Below, one piece after another: positions 24,060-33,454 of a stretch of DNA of 39,765 nucleotides. The notes beneath the pieces are model-generated. The model was given only the letters and a program-made list of their open reading frames with translations. It did not search any database and was not told the origin of the DNA. The translations under genes and the position numbers were made by a program. The stretch spans positions 1 to 39,765 of the forward strand of contig JAHHRC010000005.1 of NCBI GenBank assembly GCA_020026035.1, given 5' to 3'. Source of the stretch: Erysipelotrichaceae bacterium (lineage in GTDB: Bacteria; Bacillota_I; Bacilli_A; Erysipelotrichales; Erysipelotrichaceae). The stretch's first letter is position 1, and the number at the start of each line of letters is the position of its first letter.

Positions 24060-27000
24060 ATGGACTTTTACAAAATGCAAACCCAAATTAATGCCCACCT
24101 AACCACGCAAACGGAAACCGACATCGTCTATCTTCTTTCGACAATGAAAACCTGTAAAAACATACCCGACAGTGACATCATCCTCGATTACTGCACACAA
24201 CTCTTAGAAACCCTTACGCCCGAAATGCGCAAACGCCACCGCAACAAGCTCATTTCAACATGCCTAATCGACTATGAAACCACTCTTTCCACCATCCAAC
24301 AAGCCATCGCTCAAAAAGACACCAAAGAAGCCGAAAAACTACTAAAACCACTCCTCAAACAAGCAACCAAAATCGACTACTTCCAAAACACCGACACCAT
24401 TTCTTACTACTCCTTCCAAAACCCATATGAAAAACAACTCTACATCCAACACTACAACCCAAAAAACATCCTCTTAGTAACCCCAATCCCATATAGCTCT
24501 TTATACTTCCAACTCGGTGAATTACACATCCTAAACGAAGACTACGACGAAGCCCTAACCGCATTCAATCAAGCCCTACAACACAACCCCGTCGATGAAC
24601 TAATCCATAGCCGCATCGTCTATGTCTTAAGCAAACAAAACGAACTCACAAACTTCATGGACCAAGCCACAACCGCCTACACCTTCGCCTACACGAAAGA
24701 AGCCCTCGCTCGCTGTTTCTACCACATCGGCTGGTATTGCAGTACGAAACGCTATTACGACGAAGCCAAAGTCTTCCTAACGGTATCCCTTAGCTACAAC
24801 GACACAAACGTCGCAGAACGCGCATTAAAAAAACTCGCCGACAAACTCGACGAACCAATCACCACCCTCAGCAAAGACCAACAAACAAAAGCCACCTCTT
24901 ACCTACAAAAATACAACCTCGACTTTTCCCCATCCCTACTTGTCTTAGACACCTACCAAACCCTCATCAATGACGCCCTCGACCACAACCAACACGACCT
25001 TGCCAAACAATACGAAACCCTATTAAGCATTCTACTCTTTGAACAAGAACCAACCCAACAAGTCGAAATCCCATTCGTAGATATCCTCAAAGAAGAAGAA
25101 AAACCAAAAGAAGAAATCCCAACCAACAAACTCCAAGAAATCCTCATCCTCATTGAAAGCGGCCTAACAAACAATACCGTACACGATATGAGCTACCTTT
25201 TAGAACAGGCTTCCCTCTATAAAAACTCCCCATACAATATCCCTGTCTACCTACAAATCAAAGACTGGCTACTACCACTTTTAAACCAAGCCAACAAACG
25301 CTCCTATCTAAGACTTTTAGATGACGCAAGCTTTGACTACAACACCATCCTCAAACAAATCCAAACCCTCATCACAAACAAACAATACGAACAAGCCGAA
25401 ACCATCCTAACCAAACTCATCCAACGCCTAGAAGACGATAACCTCTACCAAGAAGAAGAAACTATCCTCTACTTCTCCTTCCAAAACACCTTCGAAGGCT
25501 ACTTATACAAAACCTTATTACCAACCACCAAAACCATCACACCAACCCTGATCCCATATTCCACCATTTATGCATTATTAGGTGATGTTTTACTCAAACA
25601 ACACTCCTTCCATAAAGCATTAGCCCAATACGAAACCGCTCTAAAATGGAACCCTGTAGACGCAAACCTCTTCAATACCTACACACGTCTTCAAGCCAAA
25701 CTTCAAAACCCGAAAAAAGCCTTCACCTTCGCACAACAAGGCTACTTCATCGCTTACACCCCAAAAGATCTAAGTGAAAGCTTTGCCAACATCGCCCTTC
25801 TATTACACCTGGAACACAAAGTCGATCATGCCAAAATCTTCGCTTTAAGATCTTTAGCCCACTACGACAATAATGCCGCCTTAACCCTGCTTAAAACAAT
25901 CGCCAAGCAAACCAAACAACCATACGATTCCTTCACCAAGCAACAAATCCTCGATACCATAACCTACGCCAAAACCAAAGACCTAAACCTCACCCCATCC
26001 ACCTTTATTCTAGATACCCTAAACACTTACCTACAAACCCTCGATTCCCAAAACACCAGCGAACAAAATCACATCAAATCCCTCATCCAAAACCTAAACA
26101 ACCCAATCCACAACGAAACACTCCCAATCCTCAAAGAACCACCACTTCCAATCAAAGAAACCAAACAAGAAGAAACCCTGCAATGCATTCTCACAAAAAT
26201 CGGAACCACCATCACCGGTGACATTTCAAAAGACGAACCATTCCTTGAAGAAATCAAACAAACCTACCAAACCCATCCAAACTACCAAGAAATCCTCGCC
26301 TTTATTAATCACGTCTTACAAACCGTAAAAGACGAAGACAACAACCAAACCACCTACATCCAAAACTCCATCAAAGACGCAACCTACCTCATCGAACAAA
26401 ACGACCTCACTCCTGCAAAAGCCACCCTAGATGCCCTCTTAGAAACCCTACAACCTCAACTCAACACCCTCAACGAAACCCTAGGAACCACCTACTACTC
26501 CTTTGAAAACGACATCGAACACCAAATCTTCGATGAACAAACACAAGCCATCCAACCAACCTTCACAACAAACATCCCCCTTTCCACCATCTATTACCTC
26601 TACGCCAAAATCGAACACCCAAAAGAAAACCTTGAAAAAGCCTTAACCTATAACCCAGTGTCCACCAAAATCCTCTTCGCTTACCTTGATCACTCACCTA
26701 ACTACCTACAAACCCTCATTCAGCTCTACCACGTCTCTTACACCAAAGAAGACTTCGCAAAGACCCTTCTTCTATTTGGTCTATACTTCAAAACCCAACA
26801 AAACAACACCTATGCCCGCCTCTTCTTAGATACCTCAAACACCTTTGAACCATCCCTCTTAGCCCTAAACGCCCTCAAAGAACTTCCAGAAGAGCTCCTC
26901 ACACCAAACGACATTCTCACCATTCGTACCACCCTCAAACAACAAGGCTTTGACATTTCCGCCTCCAAAGAAGTCGTCGCCTCCCTCATTCACCTTGCAA

Positions 27001-27107
27001 AAGACGAACAAACAAAAGGCCACAATGAACAAGCCAAAACCTACTACACCCTTCTTTACACCCTCATTCAAGACGAAACCATCAAACAACTCATCGATTC
27101 TCTCTAA
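24060..27107 (+). CDS. Three-module TPR-like protein of an unassigned family
   Basis: 1015 residues with no signal peptide or membrane segment, so probably cytoplasmic. Three homologous modules span about 1-355, 356-705 and 706-1015. Each has an N-terminal helical part, then Y[YF]SF[QE]N, an IP[YL]S[ST][IL]Y helix, a TPR-like helix pair ending in NPV[DS] (HNPVDELIH, WNPVDANLF, YNPVSTKIL), an [AS]YT[KP]-[EK]-[AD] helix, and a C-terminal helix pair introduced by L[DNG][FL]-like residues plus S/TPS. Acidic linkers join the modules (EEEKPKEEIP, LPIKETKQEE). The same order recurs once in each of the genes at 32473, 33455 and 34377. TPR folds usually bind peptides or proteins, and no catalytic motif is visible. 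The coding strand is very poor in G. ATG follows AAGAAGG. I do not recognise a named family. Confidence 0.8.
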   Translation: MDFYKMQTQINAHLTTQTETDIVYLLSTMKTCKNIPDSDIILDYCTQLLETLTPEMRKRHRNKLISTCLIDYETTLSTIQQAIAQKDTKEAEKLLKPLLKQATKIDYFQNTDTISYYSFQNPYEKQLYIQHYNPKNILLVTPIPYSSLYFQLGELHILNEDYDEALTAFNQALQHNPVDELIHSRIVYVLSKQNELTNFMDQATTAYTFAYTKEALARCFYHIGWYCSTKRYYDEAKVFLTVSLSYNDTNVAERALKKLADKLDEPITTLSKDQQTKATSYLQKYNLDFSPSLLVLDTYQTLINDALDHNQHDLAKQYETLLSILLFEQEPTQQVEIPFVDILKEEEKPKEEIPTNKLQEILILIESGLTNNTVHDMSYLLEQASLYKNSPYNIPVYLQIKDWLLPLLNQANKRSYLRLLDDASFDYNTILKQIQTLITNKQYEQAETILTKLIQRLEDDNLYQEEETILYFSFQNTFEGYLYKTLLPTTKTITPTLIPYSTIYALLGDVLLKQHSFHKALAQYETALKWNPVDANLFNTYTRLQAKLQNPKKAFTFAQQGYFIAYTPKDLSESFANIALLLHLEHKVDHAKIFALRSLAHYDNNAALTLLKTIAKQTKQPYDSFTKQQILDTITYAKTKDLNLTPSTFILDTLNTYLQTLDSQNTSEQNHIKSLIQNLNNPIHNETLPILKEPPLPIKETKQEETLQCILTKIGTTITGDISKDEPFLEEIKQTYQTHPNYQEILAFINHVLQTVKDEDNNQTTYIQNSIKDATYLIEQNDLTPAKATLDALLETLQPQLNTLNETLGTTYYSFENDIEHQIFDEQTQAIQPTFTTNIPLSTIYYLYAKIEHPKENLEKALTYNPVSTKILFAYLDHSPNYLQTLIQLYHVSYTKEDFAKTLLLFGLYFKTQQNNTYARLFLDTSNTFEPSLLALNALKELPEELLTPNDILTIRTTLKQQGFDISASKEVVASLIHLAKDEQTKGHNEQAKTYYTLLYTLIQDETIKQLIDSL

Positions 27108-27132
27108 GAAGCTACTCACCTAGCTTCTTTTT
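27106..27132 (+). terminator. Terminator of the three-module TPR gene
   Basis: AAGAAGCTA, loop CTCACC, TAGCTTCTT and a T run; the perfect 9-bp stem overlaps the stop codon. Confidence 0.88.
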
Positions 27133-27144
27133 CATTTCCCAAAC

Positions 27145-27165
27145 AAAAAAACCGCCATCAGCGGT
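27145..27165 (-). terminator. Terminator of yaaA
   Basis: On the - strand ACCGC, loop TGATG, GCGGT followed by seven T, directly at the stop codon. It converges with the terminator of the TPR gene. Confidence 0.85.
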
Positions 27166-27900
27166 CTATTTCACAAACGTATACACAATACGCTTTCCAC
27201 TAAGAACAGACTGTGTTTCATCAAACGCATACCCATCCTCACAAAAAGCCATTAACTCTTTATAATCTTGAATCTTTTTCTTTGCAATATAGCGAACCAT
27301 CATGCCCCGTGCCTTCTTACTCGCCGTAGACATGACCTTCAATCCCTTGTCGGTTTTCACCTGAAAAACAATCGACACATATGTTTCATCCTCTAAATAC
27401 GGCTCCACACACTTCGCATACTCATTGCTTGCAAGATTCACAATCACATCGTCCTTTAAAGCACGATAAATCGAATCTCCATAATAGGCATACAAGTCCT
27501 TCTTACCAGCAATCGACACTTTTGTAAGCATCTCTAACCGATATGGACGAATCCCATCGAGTGGTCTTACCACCCCATATAAACCAGATAGAATACGAAG
27601 ATGTTCCTGAAGGAAGGAAATCGAATCATAATCTAAACTGATTGCATCAATCGCCTTGTATTGCATACCAGAATAAGCAAATAATGCCGGCATCTTCTCT
27701 AAGGATTCAAATGCTTGGTACCGTTGCACATTCAAAGACGCCAACGTTTCATTCACCTTAAACAACTTCCCTAACGCATTTGCATCATACGTTTTTAATA
27801 CCTCTACAATCTTCTTTGTAGAGTCTATAAACATCGGTTCATCGACAAAGCTCTTTTTTACTTCGTTGAACCCCTTCGCTGGAGAAATAAAGACAATCAT
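27166..27900 (-). CDS. yaaA: Peroxide stress resistance protein YaaA (UPF0246)
   Basis: 244 residues, full length for the family. Typical blocks are the start MIVFISPAKGF, ALFAYSGMQYKAIDA, LRILSGLYGVVRPLDGIRPYRLEM, YAYYGDSIYRAL, NLASNEYAK and STASKKARGMMVRYI. In E. coli the homologue lowers free iron and limits damage during hydrogen peroxide stress, and family members bind DNA; the mechanism is not fully known. ATG 27900 overlaps the stop of the preceding S-component gene as ATGA, so the two are co-translated. Confidence 0.93.
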   Translation of the reverse strand: MIVFISPAKGFNEVKKSFVDEPMFIDSTKKIVEVLKTYDANALGKLFKVNETLASLNVQRYQAFESLEKMPALFAYSGMQYKAIDAISLDYDSISFLQEHLRILSGLYGVVRPLDGIRPYRLEMLTKVSIAGKKDLYAYYGDSIYRALKDDVIVNLASNEYAKCVEPYLEDETYVSIVFQVKTDKGLKVMSTASKKARGMMVRYIAKKKIQDYKELMAFCEDGYAFDETQSVLSGKRIVYTFVK

Positions 27901-28412
27901 CGTTTCACCTTACGATCAAACACTTCTGGAATCGATGTCTTAAACACAACAACCAAAGACACCACAACGCCAAACAATGCCTGTAACACTTGGAACGGCA
28001 ACTTTAACATCGCCGCTTCATACGTCGCATAGATCATCGCTCTACCATACGTATAGCCACCTACCATCACAATTGCACCAACAAGCACCGCCACAAGACA
28101 ATGTGTAAACGACTTACGACTACCATCCTGATTATGAGCAAGCTTACTAATCACATAAGCTTGTAACCCATGTGTGACAAGCGACACAAACATTGGGGCA
28201 GGATAAAAAATCGCATCCCCTAAAAACGCCCCAATCCCACCAGCAAGCAACGCCTCCAATGGATTTAGCAACAACGCTCCTGTCACAATCACCATATCAT
28301 TTAAATACAAATGACCCCCAGGAACCGGAATCCCAAACGAACTCAACGCAATGGTCAACGCCATAAACATCGCCGTCATTGTAAAACGAATCATATTCTT
28401 ATCTTTCTTCAT
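27897..28412 (-). CDS. ECF transporter S component, substrate unknown
   Basis: 171 residues from ATG 28412 (GGGCGGTG upstream); the frame is open to 28469 but that extension lacks a ribosome site. The N-terminal MIRFTMTAMFMALTIALSSFG, then GHLYLNDMVIVTGALLLNPLEALLAGGIGAFLGD, are typical of ECF S-component membrane proteins, with about five or six hydrophobic segments. The S component gives substrate specificity and works with a shared EcfA-A'-T energising module, not found here (group II arrangement). The gene precedes yaaA with a 4-base overlap. The vitamin or other ligand cannot be told from the sequence. Confidence 0.8.
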   Translation of the reverse strand: MKKDKNMIRFTMTAMFMALTIALSSFGIPVPGGHLYLNDMVIVTGALLLNPLEALLAGGIGAFLGDAIFYPAPMFVSLVTHGLQAYVISKLAHNQDGSRKSFTHCLVAVLVGAIVMVGGYTYGRAMIYATYEAAMLKLPFQVLQALFGVVVSLVVVFKTSIPEVFDRKVKR

Positions 28413-28550
28413 ATCATCACCGCCCCTATTGTACGCAATAAACCCAAATAAGAAAACAATAAGACTCATAGAAACTATACATTCACAAACTCAACACAAA
28501 TACAACAAAAATCCCATCATTATCGCCAATCCTGTCATATGATAGGTGAT

Positions 28551-28585
<35 letters not shown>

Positions 28586-28620
28586 AGTCCAACAACTCGT
28601 TACAAATGTCTGCATATTAC

Positions 28621-28649
28621 TTGTATATGTAAATTTCATGCAATATCAT
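28621..28649 (+). promoter_or_regulatory. Candidate promoter of the fibrillar adhesin
   Basis: TTGTAT (28621-28626), 17-bp spacer, TATCAT (28644-28649). The expected transcript start near 28656 would leave a leader of about 38 bases and excludes the upstream ATG at 28658. Confidence 0.5.
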
Positions 28650-28693
28650 TAAAGAGATTGTTAAGACAAAAACACGCACGAAAGGAATATGTT

Positions 28694-31600
28694 ATGAACT
28701 TAAAGAAACTGAAAACAACAAGTCTTGCGCTTCTTGCAAGTACGATGTTACTGCAGGGAGTAAACACATATGCAGAAGAACCTCCCACAGAAGTCAAAGT
28801 CGCATCAAACTTTGAACAACCTGAAAAACACGATGAATATTACAATGACTTCTACACAAGCTTCACAGATAAAGGTGGACCAGTAAACGCAACAGATCCA
28901 GCGTTTACGAACCCAGAAGAAAAGGACTACACAGCTGTAGATAACGTTCGAAATCAATTAGATTCACGACCAATCCAATATGCAGGAGACGACCAACAAG
29001 GTGGTGCCCTTCTTTGGAAATACGTTGAAAACGAAACAGACGGATACCATAAACTAAACATCGGTGTAAAAGGTTCCAATAAAAAGCAAACGAACAATGC
29101 AGACATCGACCTAATCATGGTTCTAGATAACTCTAACTCCATGTACTATCCTGATGGAATCCTAGACGCAGATGGCAATCAATCTAAGCGTATGGATATC
29201 TTGAAGAATACCCTCTTTGAAGGTGGCTTCTTCAAATCATTAAACGATGGATCTAGAAATGTGAATGTCAATGTCATTCCATTTACATCTCGCTTACAAA
29301 ACGGTGAAACTCATAAAGTTCCTAACTACCTTTACACTTACATCTTAAGTCAGAAAGATGCATTATGTACCCTAACAGGGACCTATCCATGTACAGCTGC
29401 AGAAGTCGCAGCTGGCTACCAAAGATACTTTAGAGATGCCGGAAAATTCCATACACCAGAAGAATGGAAAAAGAAATTATATGTTGATGTTGCATTCCCA
29501 GACAATCGGATCGACGCTTCAATTGATTCCTTTGTCAATAACGGCGCAGGCGAACAAAAGTTCAAAGCTATCGATAAACTTACTACGACAGATAAGCTCA
29601 AACAACAATGGATTGATAACGGTGCTCCGATCACTAATAACGACTTCGCCGCCGATGTTACAAACCCGGCTTATTTCGGTGCGACTTTCTTAGACGCAGC
29701 CATTGAAGAAGCTGAAAAGAAACTTACTACATTAGAACAAACACGTCCTAACAGTAAGAAAATCGTTCTAATCGTCAGTGACGGTGCACCTACAATCGCA
29801 ACCAAAATCAAAAACTACGAAGAAGGAACCTTTGAACCACACTACTTACCAGATGGAACACCAAATGATATGGGTGCTGGTCAATTGTTTGGTAGATTCA
29901 ATGATGACAATGCACTAGGCAAACACGGTGTTGATTACGTAACCGAAGATGGCGTGAAGATCATTACAATGGGTAATGCGTCAGTCGTTCGCGGTAAGAA
30001 CATCCGTAAGAATCATAAAAACGTAGGCCTATACGCATTAGGAATCTCGCTGAAATCTGACCCTAAAGCCCACGTTACCAAAGAACAAACTACAAACCTA
30101 TTAATCGATACAACCGATACTACACTATACAATCCAACCACTAAAACAGGTCGTGTATACTTCCCTGAAAATGGTCCGGAACTAGCAGATAGCTTCAAAG
30201 ACCTTGCGACGGAAATTCTAAGTACAGCAGGTATTCAAGAAGAAACGTTTATCGATAACATCGGTGAAAACGTTGAACTTAAATTAAACGATTCAAACAC
30301 TCCAGTTTACGAAGTACAAGCATCTTCAAACGATTTAAAAACAAAGATTGAAAAACAACTTGCAAAGCACTTCGAAACTGAGAAAAACGCATTCAAAGTA
30401 GAAGATATTACGCTCGCAGAAAGAGACTGGTTCAACATCTCTTACTACGTAAAACCAAAAGACACACATACAAATGGTGAATGGTTAGACACAAACGGCG
30501 AAGCACATATGGGAAATCGTAACTTCCCAAAACCTGCAATTCGTAAGTTCTTACCAAAAGCACAACCTTCTACAACAAAGGACTACCAAGGTCGAGCACA
30601 ATACTCACCAATTACAATCGAAACAAACAAACTAGACCCTAAGAATGCTAATATTCTAAACATCTATACAGACTCCGAACAAGCACCAGCACAAATCAAT
30701 AAAGATTCTATTTGCTTGATGAACGGGGACGATGAAATTCCAAATATTGAAACAGCAGAAACCGATGAAGACAACAATAACGCTCCAATTACTGTTCTTT
30801 CCAAGGCAAATGCTTATAAAAAAGGAACAACGGAAAAAATTGGAGAATATACACTCTTCAAAGATGCCGCTGGCAATTACCAAATCAAATTCAAACCAAA
30901 TAAAGATTTCCACGGTGAAGTTGAACCAGTGAAAATCAAAGCGAATAACACAGGATACGCAAAAGACGACGGTTCCTTTACTCATGTCGGCTCTTGCACA
31001 ACCACTTACACCCCACTTGTAGAAGCAGCTAGCCCAACTGCCTTACCTTCTAAAACAAGAGGCCCACAAGGTGTAGAACAAACATCAGAAATCATTCTTG
31101 CAAAAGATGGTGAAGATACAACACTAAACTTCATTCGAACAGATGTGAAAGCAGTTGAACCAGATCAAGATTACAATATCGATCCATCTTCTATTACACT
31201 TCTTGATGCGAATGACAACCCTACGAACGTTCCTGTCGAAGTATCATTAAACGATGGTACGAAAGTAGGAAAATATGAACTTCGTAAAGACGGTGGCAAA
31301 ATATCCATTGTCTTTACACCAGTTGATACCTTCCTTGGAACAGCTCCTTCTGTTAAGGTACGTGCAAGTGATTCTCATGGCATTTCTGTTGAGACCACCT
31401 ATACACCAGAAGTATACGCAGTCACTCCTGATGCAACTGCTTCTACAACAGAAGATATTCAAGGAAAACCTCAAGACTCTACGATTGTAATTGGTGAAGA
31501 TAATGATTCTACAACAGTGAATCTAATCCCAGGGAATCCAAAGGTTGAAATCAAGAAAGATTCCATCACCTTATTAGACGGAAACAAACAACCATCTAAG

Positions 31601-32308
31601 AAAGTTGAAGTATTCACAGAGAAAGGTGAGAAGATTGGTGAATACACATTAGACGGTATGACCATCACTTTCACACCTGAAAAAGACTTCGTTGGCAAAG
31701 CCCCAAGTGTAACCGTTCAAGCAAAAGACAAATTCGATAAAGTCGTCACGACAACTTATACACCTACCGTAATTGGCGTTAAACCAACTGCTTTACCATC
31801 CAAAACAAGTGGTAAACAAGGACAATTACAAACCTCAAAAGTCGTTCTAGGAAATGACACGTATGATAAAACAGTCAACTTCTTAGAAGGACACACAGAT
31901 GTAAAGATTGATTCAACCTCAATTACCCTATTAGACGCAAACAATCAACCATCTAAGAAAGTTGAAGTCTTCAAAGATGGTAAGAAAGTAGGAACGTATA
32001 CATTGCGTATTGAAGGAAATGAAACTTACATTGACTTCCAACCAGAACCAAACTTCCTAGGCGTAGCTCCAGCTGTTAGAATTCAAGCAAAGGACAAACT
32101 AGGAACGATCGTTCAAACAACCTACACACCAACCGTCATTGGAGAAGTACCACCTGTTAAAAAGCCATCTACACCTGTTGTAGAACACCATGTAACACAA
32201 ACACGTGTACCTTCAACAGGTGACGAAAGTGGAATTCTGCTCTACGTAAGCCTATTTACACTATCCGTAATCGGTATTGCATACGGCATGAAACGTTCCA
32301 TCAACTAA
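28694..32308 (+). CDS. VWA-domain fibrillar surface adhesin with CshA-type repeats
   Basis: 1204 residues from ATG 28694 (AGGA seven bases upstream; the in-frame ATG 28658 is too close to the promoter). Residues 1-26 are a signal peptide. A von Willebrand A domain covers about 135-520, with MIDAS motif DNSNS (D145). An insertion contains a cysteine pair (CTLTGTYPC) that may form a disulphide. Four CshA-type fibril repeats follow at about 624-775, 781-905, 912-1025 and 1031-1150. They are marked by K-T/TED then GxQG, SITLLDANxxPS, a KxGxYTL strand and a closing TTYTPTV. A Pro-rich stalk leads to VPSTG (near 1172), a membrane helix and KRSIN, i.e. a variant LPXTG sorting signal. Role by family: adhesion to host or other bacteria, anchored to peptidoglycan by sortase (not in this window). 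Confidence 0.88.
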   Translation: MNLKKLKTTSLALLASTMLLQGVNTYAEEPPTEVKVASNFEQPEKHDEYYNDFYTSFTDKGGPVNATDPAFTNPEEKDYTAVDNVRNQLDSRPIQYAGDDQQGGALLWKYVENETDGYHKLNIGVKGSNKKQTNNADIDLIMVLDNSNSMYYPDGILDADGNQSKRMDILKNTLFEGGFFKSLNDGSRNVNVNVIPFTSRLQNGETHKVPNYLYTYILSQKDALCTLTGTYPCTAAEVAAGYQRYFRDAGKFHTPEEWKKKLYVDVAFPDNRIDASIDSFVNNGAGEQKFKAIDKLTTTDKLKQQWIDNGAPITNNDFAADVTNPAYFGATFLDAAIEEAEKKLTTLEQTRPNSKKIVLIVSDGAPTIATKIKNYEEGTFEPHYLPDGTPNDMGAGQLFGRFNDDNALGKHGVDYVTEDGVKIITMGNASVVRGKNIRKNHKNVGLYALGISLKSDPKAHVTKEQTTNLLIDTTDTTLYNPTTKTGRVYFPENGPELADSFKDLATEILSTAGIQEETFIDNIGENVELKLNDSNTPVYEVQASSNDLKTKIEKQLAKHFETEKNAFKVEDITLAERDWFNISYYVKPKDTHTNGEWLDTNGEAHMGNRNFPKPAIRKFLPKAQPSTTKDYQGRAQYSPITIETNKLDPKNANILNIYTDSEQAPAQINKDSICLMNGDDEIPNIETAETDEDNNNAPITVLSKANAYKKGTTEKIGEYTLFKDAAGNYQIKFKPNKDFHGEVEPVKIKANNTGYAKDDGSFTHVGSCTTTYTPLVEAASPTALPSKTRGPQGVEQTSEIILAKDGEDTTLNFIRTDVKAVEPDQDYNIDPSSITLLDANDNPTNVPVEVSLNDGTKVGKYELRKDGGKISIVFTPVDTFLGTAPSVKVRASDSHGISVETTYTPEVYAVTPDATASTTEDIQGKPQDSTIVIGEDNDSTTVNLIPGNPKVEIKKDSITLLDGNKQPSKKVEVFTEKGEKIGEYTLDGMTITFTPEKDFVGKAPSVTVQAKDKFDKVVTTTYTPTVIGVKPTALPSKTSGKQGQLQTSKVVLGNDTYDKTVNFLEGHTDVKIDSTSITLLDANNQPSKKVEVFKDGKKVGTYTLRIEGNETYIDFQPEPNFLGVAPAVRIQAKDKLGTIVQTTYTPTVIGEVPPVKKPSTPVVEHHVTQTRVPSTGDESGILLYVSLFTLSVIGIAYGMKRSIN

Positions 32309-32314
32309 CAAATC

Positions 32315-32355
32315 AAGACTAATTTGTACATATGTACAAGTTGGTCTTTTCTTTT
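32315..32355 (+). terminator. Terminator of the adhesin gene
   Basis: AAGAC plus TAATTTGTACA pairs with TGTACAAGTTG plus GTCTT, allowing two G-T pairs, followed by TTTTCTTTT. The long stem contains the palindrome TTGTACATATGTACAA. Confidence 0.85.
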
Positions 32356-32400
32356 ACAAATACCATCACATTTTCTTATAACTATGCCACTATTATACAT

Positions 32401-32429
32401 TTTACATTTTCTCTATTATTCAATATAAT
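32401..32429 (+). promoter_or_regulatory. Strong sigma-A promoter of the single-module TPR genes
   Basis: TTTACA (32401-32406), 17-bp spacer, TATAAT (32424-32429): 5/6 and 6/6 to consensus. The start codon is about 37 bases after the expected transcript start. Confidence 0.8.
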
Positions 32430-32472
32430 TAAAATTAGACACGTATTATTTACAATTAAGGAGTTACAACGT

Positions 32473-33453
32473 ATGGACCGAACACAAACCGAATTATTAA
32501 ATTCAATCAAAGAAAATCTTAGTGGCGAAAAAGCACTCGACTTACCAGTCATCATGAAATACATCACATCCTATTCAAGTTACGAAGGATATGAAGAATT
32601 CATCTACGCCCTAGGAGATCTTGCAAAGTCCTACTTAAGTGACGAATTCAAACAAGACTTCTCTTTAAGCATTGAAGTCTATGCCTTTGACTACTTCACA
32701 AAACTCGACGCCATCGAACATCTTATGAATCGAAGACAATACGACCTCGCCTTTACTGGTTTAGAAAAAATCTTCGAACACCTAAACAAACGACACCTCC
32801 CACTTCTACAAGAAGCCTATGGGAACCATCGTTGTTTTACCGATGAACTCCAATACCACTTATATAAAGATGCCGCAAAAGTAACCGACGTCTTAAATAT
32901 CCCAATTCCATACGATCTTATTTATCTGTATCACGCAGCTTGTTTAAAACACACTAAAAACCACAAAGAAGCACTGATCGAATGTGAAAAAGGTCTATCC
33001 TTTGACCCAGTTTCAAGCGATCTATACTTCTTAAAAGCCACTTGTTTAAAGCAACTCAACAGACAAGAAGACTACTACGAAGCACTTCGCTTATCTCTTT
33101 ACTTTGCATGTACAAGAGCAGCTATGAGCCGCTACTTACTTGAGCTAGCCTTCATTGCCCACAAAGACAACCAAAGAGCTATTGCCCATGAAATGTGCAA
33201 GCGCTCCATTGCCTATATGAAATCCTGTGATGCCTTTGATTTACTCGAAGAAACCGAAGGCCTACCAGTCACAATCGAACGCTTAGAAGACTACTTCAAG
33301 CAATTAAACTTCAAACTCGAACCAAACCCATTCGTCATCCAAACCGCAAATACCTTAATCAAACAATATCAAGCAAATGGCAACTTAGAAGCCGCAAATG
33401 AATACCAAACCATGGTAAACCATTTAACAAACAGAAAAAAAGAAGGAAACTAA
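32473..33453 (+). CDS. Single-module TPR-like protein, paralogue of the 24060 gene
   Basis: 326 residues from ATG 32473, with AAGGAG nine bases upstream and a strong promoter; the frame stays open back to 32332 but that part spans the promoter. It has no signal peptide. It holds one module of the family: IPIPYDLIYLYHAACL (about 150), the TPR pair ending in FDPVSSDLY, the FACTRAAMSRYLLELAFIA helix, and the C-terminal FKLEPNPFVIQTANTLIKQY segment. Compared with the other copies it has extra cysteines (HAACLKH, ATCLKQ). The next paralogue begins one base after its stop, so the two form an operon. The function is unknown; a scaffold or protein-binding role is only suggested by the fold. Confidence 0.78.
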   Translation: MDRTQTELLNSIKENLSGEKALDLPVIMKYITSYSSYEGYEEFIYALGDLAKSYLSDEFKQDFSLSIEVYAFDYFTKLDAIEHLMNRRQYDLAFTGLEKIFEHLNKRHLPLLQEAYGNHRCFTDELQYHLYKDAAKVTDVLNIPIPYDLIYLYHAACLKHTKNHKEALIECEKGLSFDPVSSDLYFLKATCLKQLNRQEDYYEALRLSLYFACTRAAMSRYLLELAFIAHKDNQRAIAHEMCKRSIAYMKSCDAFDLLEETEGLPVTIERLEDYFKQLNFKLEPNPFVIQTANTLIKQYQANGNLEAANEYQTMVNHLTNRKKEGN

Positions 33454-33454
33454 T

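Noticed and set aside
28658..28693. Earlier ATG of the adhesin
   Set aside because: It is at the expected transcript start, has no ribosome site and would disrupt the signal peptide start.
32332..32472. Upstream extension of the first single-module TPR gene
   Set aside because: It covers the adhesin terminator and the TTTACA/TATAAT promoter; AAGGAG precedes ATG 32473.
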